Origin: Pseudarthrobacter sp. NS4
GTDB lineage: Bacteria; Actinomycetota; Actinomycetes; Actinomycetales; Micrococcaceae
Direction of reading: 5' to 3'
Assembly: GCF_024758005.1 (NCBI RefSeq)
Contig: NZ_CP103288.1
Location: forward strand, 2,728,001 to 2,792,000
DNA: 64,000 nucleotides
Positions 42,362 to 53,764 of this stretch are shown one piece after another. The notes under the pieces were generated by a model. The model saw only the letters and a program-made list of their open reading frames with translations, was not told where the DNA came from and ran no database searches. Each line of letters starts with the position of its first letter. Within the stretch, counting starts at the first letter, position 1. Position numbers and translations under genes: made by a program.

Positions 42362-44017
42362 ATGGTAAGTTCAAGAGTTATGCCCTCTACGCTTAGCGGA
42401 GTGCGGTGGACCTCTGTTCGCTCACGGCCGTTTTTCCTGCCTGTCTCAATTTTCCTTATACTCGGGGCGCTGACGAGTCTTTGGGCACTCGCATCGCCCC
42501 TGATGACTGTTCCGGACGAGCCCGCACACGCCATCAAAGCCGCCGGCGTTGTGCGCGGGCAGGTGCAACCCCAGACCGAAGGACCGCAAGGTGAGCCGGT
42601 GACTGTCTGGGTCCCCGCTTATTTTGCGGAATTGGGCGCGCAGACCTGCACCGCCTTCAAGCCCGATCTAACTGCCGCGTGTGCCCCTCCAATCGATCCG
42701 GAAAGCACTGCACCTACGCAGGCCAAAACGACGGCGGGCAACTACAATCCGCTCTACTACGTGTTGGCAGGACTGCCGTCCAGGTTTATGGATGGAGCCC
42801 CAGCGCTCTACGGCATGCGGATAGTCAGCGGGCTGGTTTCCGCGGCCTTCCTGGCTATGGCGTTTGTAGCAGCCACCCGCCTCCGACACAGCCTGTGGCC
42901 TGTAACAGCGTCAGCCGTTGCCCTTACACCAATGGTTCTGTACCTAAGTGGCTCGATCAATCCCAATTCATTGGAGATCGTGACCACGATCGCGTTTTTC
43001 CTTAACCTTTGCCTAGTCCTGGATAAGTCCAAATCACTCTCCACCGTGCGTGCTCCCATGGTCGCCGTAGGACTTTCCGGGGTGGCGTTGGCGAACACGC
43101 GTTCCCTGTCCCTAATCTGGCTCACAGGGGCCTTCTTTGCAGCATTGATCATTTTCGGTTGGCGTCCGTTTGTTGCGGTGCTGCGGAACAAGTTGGGTTT
43201 GTCCATGACCGCGCTCGTGGCTGCCGGGTGTGCAGCAGGGCTGGGGTGGCTTGTAATAGCGGACAGCCTGAAGAGCCTGGGTGGTGCACCCAGCACGACG
43301 ACGCCTGACCAGGCCTTCGCGCACATGCTTGACTCAACCTTTAATTACGCCAACGGCTACATAGGGATTATGGGGTGGCTGGACACGCCGGCGCCCTCAG
43401 GAGTCCAGATTTTCTGGCACCTGACATTTGGGGCGCTTCTACTTGCGGCACTCAGCAGCACTTCCCTCCGCAACTTGGCGGCGATACTGCCTATTGCCGC
43501 AGCAGTGGTATTGCTGCCGCCTATTTTGCAATCACAGGCTATCGAAGAGCTGGGTTACATCTGGCAGGGCCGCTACCTGCTCGCGCTGGTGGTTCTCCTC
43601 CTGGTGGTTTGCGGGGTAACCCAGCGTGACCAGTCATTCCGTAACTCGCCTAAGGCGCGGTCGTTAGCGGTCTGGGTTCTTTGCGGCGCTGTCGTGGCGC
43701 ACCTGTACGTCTTCCTGTATGCCCTCCGGCGCTTCACCGTGGGGCTGATGCCACTGCACACAAACTGGACTGAGATGGCGGAGCCGCTTTGGCAGCCTCC
43801 GCTCACTTGGCAGGGACTTTCCGCCCTCTACGTGGCAGCGCTGCTTATTGGCGCGGTACTCATCTACCGGCACCTCTTTCCTCCGCGGGGAGTCCCAGTG
43901 CCAAGCGCTGCAATTTCGCACTCCAGGGCAGGAGCGGCTGAGCGGGAAAAAGCGCCCACTGGACGAAGAGCAGCGACTTCTTTTCCTGCAGAAGACGCCA
44001 TGGCCCAGCAGGGATAG
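42362..44017 (+). CDS. DUF2142 multi-spanning membrane protein (paralogue 1 of 3)
   Basis: A 551-aa protein, ATG 42362 with GGAAC upstream. About 10-12 hydrophobic helices. The N-terminal loop has the family motif ASPLMTVPDEPAHAIKAAGV and GSINPNSLEIV further on, and the late LGYIWQGRYLLALVV. DUF2142 proteins are thought to be GT-C-like membrane glycosyltransferases, though the reaction is not established. The C-terminal tail is hydrophilic and basic. It stands at the left border of the polysaccharide region and is convergent with rfbA. Confidence 0.85.
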   Translation: MVSSRVMPSTLSGVRWTSVRSRPFFLPVSIFLILGALTSLWALASPLMTVPDEPAHAIKAAGVVRGQVQPQTEGPQGEPVTVWVPAYFAELGAQTCTAFKPDLTAACAPPIDPESTAPTQAKTTAGNYNPLYYVLAGLPSRFMDGAPALYGMRIVSGLVSAAFLAMAFVAATRLRHSLWPVTASAVALTPMVLYLSGSINPNSLEIVTTIAFFLNLCLVLDKSKSLSTVRAPMVAVGLSGVALANTRSLSLIWLTGAFFAALIIFGWRPFVAVLRNKLGLSMTALVAAGCAAGLGWLVIADSLKSLGGAPSTTTPDQAFAHMLDSTFNYANGYIGIMGWLDTPAPSGVQIFWHLTFGALLLAALSSTSLRNLAAILPIAAAVVLLPPILQSQAIEELGYIWQGRYLLALVVLLLVVCGVTQRDQSFRNSPKARSLAVWVLCGAVVAHLYVFLYALRRFTVGLMPLHTNWTEMAEPLWQPPLTWQGLSALYVAALLIGAVLIYRHLFPPRGVPVPSAAISHSRAGAAEREKAPTGRRAATSFPAEDAMAQQG

Positions 44018-44035
44018 TTCAGGAAACAGATGAAA

Positions 44036-44068
44036 GGCGGGGGCGCATCAGCTGATGCGCCCCGCTTT
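44036..44068. terminator. Bidirectional terminator between DUF2142 gene and rfbA
   Basis: GGGCGCATCAGCTGATGCGC continues as a perfect 22-bp palindrome (44041-44062) extended by GCGG/CCGC, with GCTTTCC on the plus strand and GCCTTTC on the minus strand. It lies between convergent genes. Confidence 0.88.
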
Positions 44069-44106
44069 CCTACTATCCGGGCCGGGTGTCCTTTACCTGC
44101 TGCAGG

Positions 44107-46032
<1,926 letters not shown>

Positions 46033-46036
46033 CCGA

Positions 46037-47461
46037 ATGCCTACCGAATTTTCGAAAAAACTGGCTGCACACGAGACACCGATCCCTGGAGTAGTTCTCT
46101 ATGACCTTCCGGTTCATGGTGACAACCGGGGATGGTTCAAAGAGAACTGGCAGCGTGAAAAGATGCTGGCCCTTGGCCTGCCCGACTTCCGGCCGGTCCA
46201 AAACAACATCTCCTTCAACGAAAAGGCCGGGACCACCCGCGGCATCCACGCTGAACCCTGGGACAAGTTCATTTCCGTGGCAACCGGCCGTATCTTCGGC
46301 GCCTGGGTTGATCTTCGAGAAGGCCCTACATTTGGTGCCGTCTTCACAGCGGAGCTTGATCCCAGTCAGGCGATCTTCATCCCCAGGGGCGTAGGTAACG
46401 CCTTCCAGACCCTTGAGGACAATACGGCATATACGTACCTCGTCAATGACCACTGGAGCGCGGACGCTCAAGGTCAGTACACGTTCCTCAATCTCGCGGA
46501 CGAGAGCTCGGCCATCACATGGCCCATTCCCCTTGACCAGGCGGAGCTGTCTGACAAGGACAAGGCGCACCCGCGTCTTCAAGAGGTCCGGCCGATGCAG
46601 CCCAAGAAGGTACTCGTCCTCGGTGCTGACGGGCAGTTGGGCAAGGCTTTGCGTGAAAAGTTCGACGGCGATTCTTTCGTTGAATTCGCCGGTCGCCGCG
46701 AATTTGATGTCACCTCCGATGACGCGTTCGCACGAGTTAACTGGAAGAACTATTCCACTATCATCAACGCGGCCGCCTTCACCTCTGTCGATGCCGCGGA
46801 AACGGCCGAAGGCCGGGCAGCCGCCTGGCGAATCAACGTCACAGCAGTGGCGCGCCTGGCGAAATGCGCCGTCGAGCAGGACCTCACGTTGGTCCATGTG
46901 TCCTCGGACTATGTCTTTGACGGCGTCCAGGAGGTACACGGAGAAGACGAAGATCTGACCCCCCTTGGCGTGTACGGCCAAACCAAGGCTGCCGGCGATG
47001 CCGTCGTGAGCATCGTGCCGCGTCACTACATCGTGCGAACCAGCTGGGTTATCGGCGAAGGAAACAACTTTGTAAAGACCATGGCGTCCCTTGCTGAACG
47101 GGGAATCTCGCCCTCTGTGGTCAATGACCAGACCGGACGGCTGAGCTTCACTCAGGACATCGCCGCCGGCATAAAGCATTTGCTGGACACCAAAGCCGAA
47201 TACGGTGTGTACAACCTCAGTAACGAGGGAAAACCACAATCGTGGGCAGATATTGCCGCCGACGTCTTCGAGCTGGCGGGCAGCAAGCGTGAAGCCGTCA
47301 CGGGCGTGTCCACGGAAGAATACTTCAGCGGAAAGACGGCCGCCCCCCGGCCGCTTTCAAGCACATTGAGCCTGGCCAAGATAAAGTCAACTGGTTTTGA
47401 GCCTGCAAGCTCCAGCAACCGGTTGACGGAATACCTGAAGAATGAGTTGATCAAGCCGTGA
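46037..47461 (+). CDS. rfbCD: Bifunctional dTDP-4-dehydrorhamnose 3,5-epimerase / dTDP-4-dehydrorhamnose reductase (RfbC-RfbD fusion)
   Basis: A 474-aa protein with two enzymes in one chain. The RmlC cupin part is at about 15-185: [32 protein letters not shown], with the catalytic His in RGIH and [16 protein letters not shown]. The RmlD Rossmann part is at about 190-474: [53 protein letters not shown]. The pair completes dTDP-L-rhamnose synthesis. The fused form occurs in Arthrobacter and relatives. Its stop overlaps the next GT2 gene (GTGA). Confidence 0.92.
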   Translation: MPTEFSKKLAAHETPIPGVVLYDLPVHGDNRGWFKENWQREKMLALGLPDFRPVQNNISFNEKAGTTRGIHAEPWDKFISVATGRIFGAWVDLREGPTFGAVFTAELDPSQAIFIPRGVGNAFQTLEDNTAYTYLVNDHWSADAQGQYTFLNLADESSAITWPIPLDQAELSDKDKAHPRLQEVRPMQPKKVLVLGADGQLGKALREKFDGDSFVEFAGRREFDVTSDDAFARVNWKNYSTIINAAAFTSVDAAETAEGRAAAWRINVTAVARLAKCAVEQDLTLVHVSSDYVFDGVQEVHGEDEDLTPLGVYGQTKAAGDAVVSIVPRHYIVRTSWVIGEGNNFVKTMASLAERGISPSVVNDQTGRLSFTQDIAAGIKHLLDTKAEYGVYNLSNEGKPQSWADIAADVFELAGSKREAVTGVSTEEYFSGKTAAPRPLSSTLSLAKIKSTGFEPASSSNRLTEYLKNELIKP

Positions 47462-48189
47462 CAGCGACCAATCGCAGGCCTCAGACCCTTGTTATCATGC
47501 CTGCCTGGAACGAGTCCGAGTCCATTGGGAACACCATCAGGGAAGTCTACGAATTTGGTCCGGTATGCGACGTGTTAGTAGTCGATGACGGATCCCGTGA
47601 CAACACAGCTCAGGTAGCACGCGAAGCGGGCGCGACAGTGCTGGAACTTCCCTTCAATATGGGGGTCGGTGGCGCCATGCGTACCGGCTTCAAGTACGCC
47701 AAGAACTACGGCTACAGCCAAGTGATCCAAGTGGATGCTGACGGGCAGCACGATCCGCGGGACATCAAAGCTGTACTCGATGGCCTTCAGCATGCTGACA
47801 TTGCCATCGGTGCGAGGTTCGCTAACAAGGGCAATTACACGGTGCGAGGACCCAGGAAATGGGCCATGAAAGTACTTGCCTGGACCATTTCCCGCGTCGC
47901 CGGAACTAACCTGACCGATGTCACCTCCGGATTCCGCGCGGCAAATATGAAGGCCATACGTCAGTACGTGGATCACTATCCGGCCGAGTATCTGGGCGAC
48001 ACTATCGACTCGCTTGTCGTCGCGATACGCTCCGGGTGCACAGTCAGACAAGTCGGCGTGTCAATGCGCGAACGTCAGGGTGGCACTCCGAGCCATGACC
48101 CGATCAAGGCTGCAATTTATCTCGGACGCTCAGGAATGGCTTTGCTGTTCGCCCTGACGCGGAAAAAAACCGAGCCGTCCACCAATTAG
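47458..48189 (+). CDS. Glycosyltransferase family 2 (polyprenyl-phosphate sugar synthase-like)
   Basis: A 243-aa GT-A protein: VIMPAWNESESIGNTIREVY, LVVDDGSRDNTAQVAREAG, FNMGVGGAMRTGFKYAKN, VDADGQHDP (the D-x-D metal site) and DVTSGFRAAN. It lacks C-terminal transmembrane helices and resembles dolichol-phosphate mannose/glucose synthase-like enzymes that load a sugar on polyprenyl phosphate. It is coupled to rfbCD by a 4-bp overlap and followed by a DUF2304 membrane protein, a pairing common in such loci. Confidence 0.88.
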   Translation: MTATNRRPQTLVIMPAWNESESIGNTIREVYEFGPVCDVLVVDDGSRDNTAQVAREAGATVLELPFNMGVGGAMRTGFKYAKNYGYSQVIQVDADGQHDPRDIKAVLDGLQHADIAIGARFANKGNYTVRGPRKWAMKVLAWTISRVAGTNLTDVTSGFRAANMKAIRQYVDHYPAEYLGDTIDSLVVAIRSGCTVRQVGVSMRERQGGTPSHDPIKAAIYLGRSGMALLFALTRKKTEPSTN

Positions 48190-48198
48190 GAATTCAAC

Positions 48199-48582
48199 AT
48201 GTCGCTCCTTATGGGTTCCATCGTCGTCGTGGCGATCCTTTTCTTTGTGTTTGAAATGCTCCGTCGGCAGAAGCTGCGCGAAAAGTACGCGGTGCTGTGG
48301 ATCGTGATCGGCATCGGCACCCTCATTCTTTCGGCTTTCCCCTCAGTCCTTGAAAAGGCCAGCGGGCTCCTTGGCATCCAGGTGCCAGCGAACCTCCTGT
48401 TCATCATGACGCTGGTCCTCCTTGTGGGTGTCTGCCTGCATCTCTCGCGGGAGCAGTCGCAGGCCGAAGACGAGGTCCGGATTCTCTGTGAGGAAGTAGC
48501 GCTGCTCAAGGCTGATTTGGCCGCCCTGCGGGAGCGCCTCCAGGTCGACCCGACCGGGAACGATTCCGAACCCAACCGCTGA
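48199..48582 (+). CDS. DUF2304 membrane protein
   Basis: A 127-aa protein with three hydrophobic helices (about 3-20, 32-50 and 60-80) and a hydrophilic helical C-terminus. VFEMLRRQKLREKYAVLWIVIG is the DUF2304 signature. The family usually sits directly beside GT2 polyprenyl-phosphate sugar synthases, as here, and may be a helper or anchor. It is followed by a strong terminator. Confidence 0.87.
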   Translation: MSLLMGSIVVVAILFFVFEMLRRQKLREKYAVLWIVIGIGTLILSAFPSVLEKASGLLGIQVPANLLFIMTLVLLVGVCLHLSREQSQAEDEVRILCEEVALLKADLAALRERLQVDPTGNDSEPNR

Positions 48583-48611
48583 CAACCATCCGGCCAGCAT
48601 CGCTGTTGGCC

Positions 48612-48657
48612 CTGGAACGGGAAAAGGACGCCCGTGGGCGTCCTTTTCCCGTTCCAG
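48612..48657. terminator. Long hairpin terminator between convergent genes
   Basis: CTGGAACGGGAAAAGGACGC (48612-) pairs over about 21-22 bp with the arm ending CGTTCCAG at 48657, tiny loop GTG. It separates DUF2304 from the convergent GT2 gene, which ends 6 bp further. Confidence 0.88.
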
Positions 48658-48662
48658 CCTGG

Positions 48663-49544
48663 CTAGCTAACGACGTGCTTTGCAAGCCTGGGCAAAGAAT
48701 CGAATTTGCCCTTACGGACAGACTTCAGAATGAGGGAAGCAGCGTTGAGGCGGGAGGTCGAATGGAAACTTGCCGCACGTGCCGCGCCCTTCCAACCGAG
48801 ACTGCTGAACCGCTCTGACTGTTGCCGAAAAAAGCGCCTCTCTTCATCAAAGCGCCGTCCGTCCAGCGCCCGGACGGAGGAATCGGATGCAGAATGCCGG
48901 CGGTATAGGAATGCCAAAACGGGGTCTACTACCATGGAACCCTGCTCCACGGCGATGTCCAGCAGAAGAGCCAGGTCCTGAACAACGTCGAGGCCCTCCG
49001 TGAACCCGATGCGTTTGATCGTCTGCGTCCGCCAGGTTAACGAGGGAAAGTACGCCCAGTCCGCTCGTACAAGGCTTGTCGCCATAGCCTCGCCCTTCAG
49101 CTCAACCCGCTCGCTTGCCTTGGGTGCGTAAACCTTTTTGACTGCGTCAACAAGCGGCGTGCAAGCAACACCTCGTTCATCTATAACCTGCACCCCGGGC
49201 TGCACGACGTCAGCCTGCGGGTACGCCTCAAAAGCACTGACTACCACGTCAAGGTAATTGGGAAGCATGATGTCATCGGCGCCCATAATGACAACGTAGG
49301 GCGCCTCAACCAGCGTCAACGCCTTGCGATAGTTGCCGTTCGCACCCAGGTTCTGCTCGTTTTTCATGTACGTGACACGAGGGTCGGTGATAGTGGAGAA
49401 CCACCGCTCCGGCTCAGGGTCGGGGTATCCGTCGTCAATAACAACGAGCCGCCAGTCCTGGTTCTCCTGATTCATCACGCTGCGAGCTGCGAGCTTCATC
49501 TGATGGACATCGCCGTAGTACGGCAACATTACGTCAACGGTCAT
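48663..49544 (-). CDS. Glycosyltransferase family 2
   Basis: A 293-aa GT-A enzyme: VDVMLPYYGDVHQMKLAARS, LVVIDDGYPDPEPERWF, YVVIMGADDIMLPNYLDVV (D-x-D site ADD). ATG 49544 gives the usual family N-terminus. A strong promoter lies upstream whose start point would be close to an in-frame ATG at 49595 (and GTG 49601), so an N-terminus 17 aa longer translated from a leaderless mRNA is possible. It is divergent from the next glycosyltransferase operon. Donor and acceptor are unknown; rhamnose or galactofuranose fit the locus. Confidence 0.85.
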   Translation of the reverse strand: MTVDVMLPYYGDVHQMKLAARSVMNQENQDWRLVVIDDGYPDPEPERWFSTITDPRVTYMKNEQNLGANGNYRKALTLVEAPYVVIMGADDIMLPNYLDVVVSAFEAYPQADVVQPGVQVIDERGVACTPLVDAVKKVYAPKASERVELKGEAMATSLVRADWAYFPSLTWRTQTIKRIGFTEGLDVVQDLALLLDIAVEQGSMVVDPVLAFLYRRHSASDSSVRALDGRRFDEERRFFRQQSERFSSLGWKGAARAASFHSTSRLNAASLILKSVRKGKFDSLPRLAKHVVS

Positions 49545-49602
49545 GGACCTGAGGTTCCTTCCGTGGTTTCCGCTCGAAGAGCTCGGCGGCTGCATCTCCA
49601 CG

Positions 49603-49630
49603 ATTATAGTTGACGGGGTGCAGCGTCCAA
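49603..49630 (-). promoter_or_regulatory. Sigma-A promoter for the 48663 glycosyltransferase, possibly leaderless
   Basis: On the minus strand, -35 TTGGAC (49625-49630), 16-bp spacer and a perfect -10 TATAAT (49603-49608). The transcript would start about 7 bp after the -10, at or next to an in-frame ATG (49593-49595). It is the best sigma-A match seen in the window. Confidence 0.75.
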
Positions 49631-49711
49631 TTCGACAGTGGCGCCTTGCTAGACTGCTGGGGACCTGCCCGCCCCGCTGGCACAGCCCGGAGGCCTGAGG
49701 AGAAAAGACTT

Positions 49712-50467
49712 ATGGACCCCGCATTCGGTGCCAGTCCACGTGTAAGCGTGTGCATGGCGGCGTACAATGGCGCCCGCCATATAGAAGAACAAGTTGCTTC
49801 GATACTGGCCGAGCTTGGCGCCGACGACGAACTGATAGTGGTGGATGACTGCTCTACTGACGGAACCCCCGATATCGTCGCGGCCATGGGCGATTCCCGC
49901 ATACGCCTGATTAAAGCCGCACAAAACCGTGGCTACGTGCGTACTTTCGAAAACGCCCTCAGTGAAGCGCGAGGTCACTTCGTGTTCCTATCGGACCAGG
50001 ACGACGTCTGGCTGCCCGGCCGCGTTGAACTCATGATCGCCGCGATGGATGGCAAGAGCATGGTGGTCAGTAACTGCAAGCACGTTGATGGGCCACTGGG
50101 CTCGTTTCACGAGATTCGCTTGCGGTCGAAGGACGAGGATCATACTGTACGCAATATCCTCGGCATCGTGGTCGGGTACCGGCTGCACTGGGGGTGCGCC
50201 ATGGCAATGCGACGCGAGCTGCTGGAACAGGTTCTGCCCTTCCCTTCCTATATGAACGAATCACACGACCAGTGGATAGCAACCGTGGGCAACGTCAACC
50301 GCTCCATCGTCTATTTGGAAGAAGACACCATTTTGCATCGACTGCACGGCGGGAATCTGACGCCTCTCGGAATCCGCTCCGTCTCCAAAATTGTTCGTGC
50401 CCGTGTCGCCTTCGTCCGAAACGTTATTGAGGCCGTCATCCGTGCGCGCAAGGCCAGGGTGGCTTGA
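49712..50467 (+). CDS. Glycosyltransferase family 2
   Basis: A 251-aa GT-A enzyme: RVSVCMAAYNGARHIEEQVASIL, LIVVDDCSTDGTPDIV, FLSDQDDVWLPGRVELM (catalytic D-Q-D-D). ATG 49712 follows GAGGAGAAAAG. It resembles rhamnosyl/galactosyltransferases of surface polysaccharide loci such as WcaA/RfbF types. No transmembrane segment. Its stop overlaps the next gene by 1 bp (TGATG). Confidence 0.87.
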   Translation: MDPAFGASPRVSVCMAAYNGARHIEEQVASILAELGADDELIVVDDCSTDGTPDIVAAMGDSRIRLIKAAQNRGYVRTFENALSEARGHFVFLSDQDDVWLPGRVELMIAAMDGKSMVVSNCKHVDGPLGSFHEIRLRSKDEDHTVRNILGIVVGYRLHWGCAMAMRRELLEQVLPFPSYMNESHDQWIATVGNVNRSIVYLEEDTILHRLHGGNLTPLGIRSVSKIVRARVAFVRNVIEAVIRARKARVA

Positions 50468-51402
50468 TGGAACCGGTAGAGTCCGAAAGCGTCCAGCCGA
50501 GAGAGGGAGTCTGCGGAGTTGTCTCGGCTTTCAACCCGGGACCAGAAAATGTAGCGAACCTCAAGTGGCTGCTGCGCTTTGTTGATCACGTCGTGATAGT
50601 GGATGACGGCTCCCCCGGAGATGTTGCCCAGGCGCTGGCGGACATGGAGAAGTTGGGCGCGGTCATCCTCAGACTGGGCACCAATTCGGGTATAGCCCGG
50701 GCACTTAACGTTGGAGTCAAAGAAGCAGTGGGCCGCTGGAACCCGGAGTGGGTCCTTACGATGGACCAGGACTCCCGGCTGACCGGCGACTATGTCACCG
50801 CCGCACTCGCTACTGCCCATTCCTCCCGCGAGCCGGAAAGCGTTGCAATGGTGTGCGCGGAGTCGCACAACAACATCCCGCTGCCCACCTGGGGCGGACA
50901 GGAAGAGCCCCAAATCTTCGATCCCATGACCAGCGGCACGCTGGTACGGACGGAAACGTTCCAATTCGTCGGGTATTTCGATGAGGGCTTCTTCATTGAT
51001 TGCGTTGATTCGGAATTCAATGCCCGCCTGCGCGAGCATGGCCTGCGTGCACTGGCAGGGCGGGGCTGCAACCTGGAACACAGCTTGGGCAATGCGCGTC
51101 CAATGACAATTTTTGGCTGGCACGCAAGAGTTGGCGCAAAGAAGCTCTACGTGTACTACCACGCCCCTTTCCGGGTTTACTACATCACTCGGAACTCTTT
51201 GATTTTGGCCCGTCGATACGCGGTGAAGCAGCCCACGTGGGTGCTTCGCAGGATTTACATGGAGATTCAAAGCCACGTTGTCCGTTTTGGGTTCGGCCCC
51301 AACAGACGGAAGCATTTCATTGCCGCTACCGCCGGCGTCCGTGATGCCCTGCGGCAAAAGATGGGCAAGATAGACGAATCTCTCGCCGCGCGGCTGCGCT
51401 AA
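50467..51402 (+). CDS. Glycosyltransferase family 2, rhamnosyltransferase-like
   Basis: A 311-aa GT-A enzyme: VVSAFNPGPENVANLKWLLR, VIVDDGSPGDVAQALAD, WVLTMDQDSRLTGDYVTAAL and the VGYFDEGFFIDCVDSEFNARL region typical of RfbF-type rhamnosyltransferases. ATG 50467 is taken; the TTG before it is unlikely. Part of the plus-strand glycosyltransferase-flippase operon, with dTDP-rhamnose genes nearby that would supply its donor. Confidence 0.86.
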   Translation: MEPVESESVQPREGVCGVVSAFNPGPENVANLKWLLRFVDHVVIVDDGSPGDVAQALADMEKLGAVILRLGTNSGIARALNVGVKEAVGRWNPEWVLTMDQDSRLTGDYVTAALATAHSSREPESVAMVCAESHNNIPLPTWGGQEEPQIFDPMTSGTLVRTETFQFVGYFDEGFFIDCVDSEFNARLREHGLRALAGRGCNLEHSLGNARPMTIFGWHARVGAKKLYVYYHAPFRVYYITRNSLILARRYAVKQPTWVLRRIYMEIQSHVVRFGFGPNRRKHFIAATAGVRDALRQKMGKIDESLAARLR

Positions 51403-51460
51403 GCAGGAACTCCATTATCAGCGGCAGAGCCGTTGGCCCGCCGAAATCGAAAGACTTCAC

Positions 51461-52504
51461 ATGACCAACAACTCAGGAACCATATTCGTCCTCTACCACA
51501 AGGGACTGAGGACCGGTGGCCCCGAAGCTCTTCACCAGCTTGTCGATATGCTGCGAGAGCTCGGGCAGGACGCTTACCTCGTCCCGCATCCCCACACTGT
51601 GCAGAACCACAGGGTGGAACAGTACAACGTGTACGACGCGCCGGAAGCCCCGAAAATCATTGATGCGCCCGAAAACGTAGTGGTGTATCCCGAAACCTAC
51701 GTCTACGAAATGTCTCACGTAAAGCATGCCCAACGCATGTGCTGGTGGCTCAGCATCGACAATTCCCTCACCTTCATGGCCGAAAGAATGTGGCAGCGCA
51801 GCGGGGCGGGTCTATTCCAAAAGACACGGGAGGTTGCTGTCCCCTACGCACGTATGTGGAAAAACGGGGTAGCACCGGCAATGCTCCGTCAGGACAGGGA
51901 CGTGGTCCACCTAGCCCAGTCTTCCTACGCCTGGGCCTTCATCGCGACCCGATTTGATGTGGTTCCTTCGCTCATCTCCGATTACACGCCAACCGGCGAA
52001 TTCCAGGCCGTACCGGAAACAACCCGCAACCATCATCTGGTTACGTACAATCCGGCAAAGGGCGGGCATATCATCGACGCCGTGAAGGCCCACAGCCCTT
52101 CTTCCCTGGAGTGGCGCCCGATTATCGGCATGACGCGACCGGAAGTTGTCGCCACTCTGCAGGGGTGCGGCCTGTACGTTGACTTGGGCCATCACCCAGG
52201 CAAGGACCGTATGCCCCGTGAAGCGACCCTGTCGGGTGCTCTCACTGTGGTTGCGCGGCGCGGCTCCGGGGCTTTCTACGCCGACGTGCCCATCCCGTGG
52301 GAGCACAAAATCACCCCCGGTGACGGCGAAGTCTCCACAGCTGCGGCCATGCTTCCGCAACTCATCGAGAACTTCGAAGCGGAAGTGGCCAAACAGGACA
52401 GCTACCGTGAAACCATCCTGAACGAGCGTTCGCGCTTCAGGCGCGAAGTTGAAGATGTCTTCGTGAATGGCCACCTGGGCAAGGACGCGTATGACTACGC
52501 TTAG
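51461..52504 (+). CDS. Putative GT-B-like glycosyltransferase/hypothetical protein of the polysaccharide locus
   Basis: A 347-aa protein. It begins TIFVLYHKGLRTGGPEALHQ, the N-terminal GT-B pattern with G-G-P-E-A, and later has HHPGKDRMPREATLSGALTV, which resembles the acidic (E-x-x-A) nucleotide-sugar site seen in glycosyltransferases. The middle part is poorly characterised. No membrane segments or signal peptide. It sits between rhamnosyltransferase-like and flippase genes. The fold is likely but the reaction is unknown. Confidence 0.65.
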   Translation: MTNNSGTIFVLYHKGLRTGGPEALHQLVDMLRELGQDAYLVPHPHTVQNHRVEQYNVYDAPEAPKIIDAPENVVVYPETYVYEMSHVKHAQRMCWWLSIDNSLTFMAERMWQRSGAGLFQKTREVAVPYARMWKNGVAPAMLRQDRDVVHLAQSSYAWAFIATRFDVVPSLISDYTPTGEFQAVPETTRNHHLVTYNPAKGGHIIDAVKAHSPSSLEWRPIIGMTRPEVVATLQGCGLYVDLGHHPGKDRMPREATLSGALTVVARRGSGAFYADVPIPWEHKITPGDGEVSTAAAMLPQLIENFEAEVAKQDSYRETILNERSRFRREVEDVFVNGHLGKDAYDYA

Positions 52505-52531
52505 CAACACCCGGGCCGGGGCGACGACGGC

Positions 52532-53764
52532 ATGATTAGAAGGATCGCGGCGTTCGCCGGTTTACCCCTGCTCGCCTCCCTCGCCTCCTTCATCCTCCTG
52601 CCCATCATTGCAAGAGTTGGCGGAACCCCGGCTTGGAACTCCCTGGCTGTGGGCCAGGCCGTCGGTTCCATCGCCGCCATCGTCATTGCACTGGGTTGGC
52701 CACTGACCGGGCCTTCCGCTGTGGCGTCCGCACGGGAAGAAAGGGTACGACGACGGCATTATGCCGTCAGCTTCGTCACCCGCTCATTCATGTTCATCTG
52801 CGCTGTCCCGTTAATGGCGCTTGCCCTGATGTTCACCAGTGGAGCGGGTCAATTTTGGATTGCTTTCCTGATGGCCTCCGCTCAAGCGGCTGCAGGCCTT
52901 ACTCCGGCCTGGTACTGCATCGCCACCGGTCACGCCGGCCGGATCGCCAAATACGACGTCATCCCACGGATGGTTGCCACCCTCGGTGTAATACCCCTGC
53001 TGTTCGCAACGGGTGAGATTTACCTCTACCCGCTGGCACTACTGGTTCTTGGCCTCGCCGGAACATTATGGTTCAACAAGGATCACTCGAATCGGCAGGA
53101 TTACCGTGGGCTGACTCCGGGCGCGGTATTGAAGGAAATCTGGAGGCTGCGGTCAGGTGCGGGCATTACCGTTGCTGCCGGGGCCTACGCGTCCACGCCG
53201 ATACTTGTAGTGCAGTTCGCCGCTTCGGCGGCGGGACTGGCCGCATTCGTGTCAGCCGAAAAGTTTTACCGCATCGGGCAGCTCGCAACGGCTGCCCTCG
53301 GCAACAGCCTTCAGGGCTGGGTCAGCGAATTCGGCACGGATCACTGGCACCGGCGGAAGTTCTCCCTGATGGCCCTCGCTGGGCTGGGCCTTGCTGGCTG
53401 GCTGATGCTGGCCTTGCTTGGTCCTTGGGCCAGCGGGCTGCTCTTCGGGTCGGAACGGGCCGCGGATTTCCTGACATGTTTCTGGTTTGGCCTGTCATTC
53501 CTCCTTGTATGCGTGACAACTTCTACCGGAGCCCATTGGCTTGTCCCCGCGAAGCGCATGCGAACCGTGTTTGCCAGCACCATCGCCGGTGCTGTGGTGG
53601 GCCTTCCGGCCATGGTCATCCTCGCGCACCTCATGGGTGGGCAGGGCGGGGCACTTGGCCTTGCCATAGGTGAAGTCGCAGTAACAGTCATCCAGTTGAG
53701 GGCTATCCTGGGTCTCCTCCGCGATAAGGCGTCAGATGAAAAAGTTGAAGGAGTGGCTTCATGA
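52532..53764 (+). CDS. Polysaccharide flippase-like membrane protein (Wzx/MATE-related)
   Basis: A 410-aa protein with about 12 hydrophobic segments. It begins RRIAAFAGLPLLASLASFIL and LPIIARVGGTPAWNSLAVGQA, the pattern of RfbX/Wzx oligosaccharide flippases, and continues GAYASTPILVVQFAASAAGLAAF and LGNSLQGWVSEFG. It would flip undecaprenyl-linked repeat units. Its stop overlaps the next gene by 4 bp (ATGA). Its lipid-linked substrate is inferred from the neighbours. Confidence 0.82.
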   Translation: MIRRIAAFAGLPLLASLASFILLPIIARVGGTPAWNSLAVGQAVGSIAAIVIALGWPLTGPSAVASAREERVRRRHYAVSFVTRSFMFICAVPLMALALMFTSGAGQFWIAFLMASAQAAAGLTPAWYCIATGHAGRIAKYDVIPRMVATLGVIPLLFATGEIYLYPLALLVLGLAGTLWFNKDHSNRQDYRGLTPGAVLKEIWRLRSGAGITVAAGAYASTPILVVQFAASAAGLAAFVSAEKFYRIGQLATAALGNSLQGWVSEFGTDHWHRRKFSLMALAGLGLAGWLMLALLGPWASGLLFGSERAADFLTCFWFGLSFLLVCVTTSTGAHWLVPAKRMRTVFASTIAGAVVGLPAMVILAHLMGGQGGALGLAIGEVAVTVIQLRAILGLLRDKASDEKVEGVAS

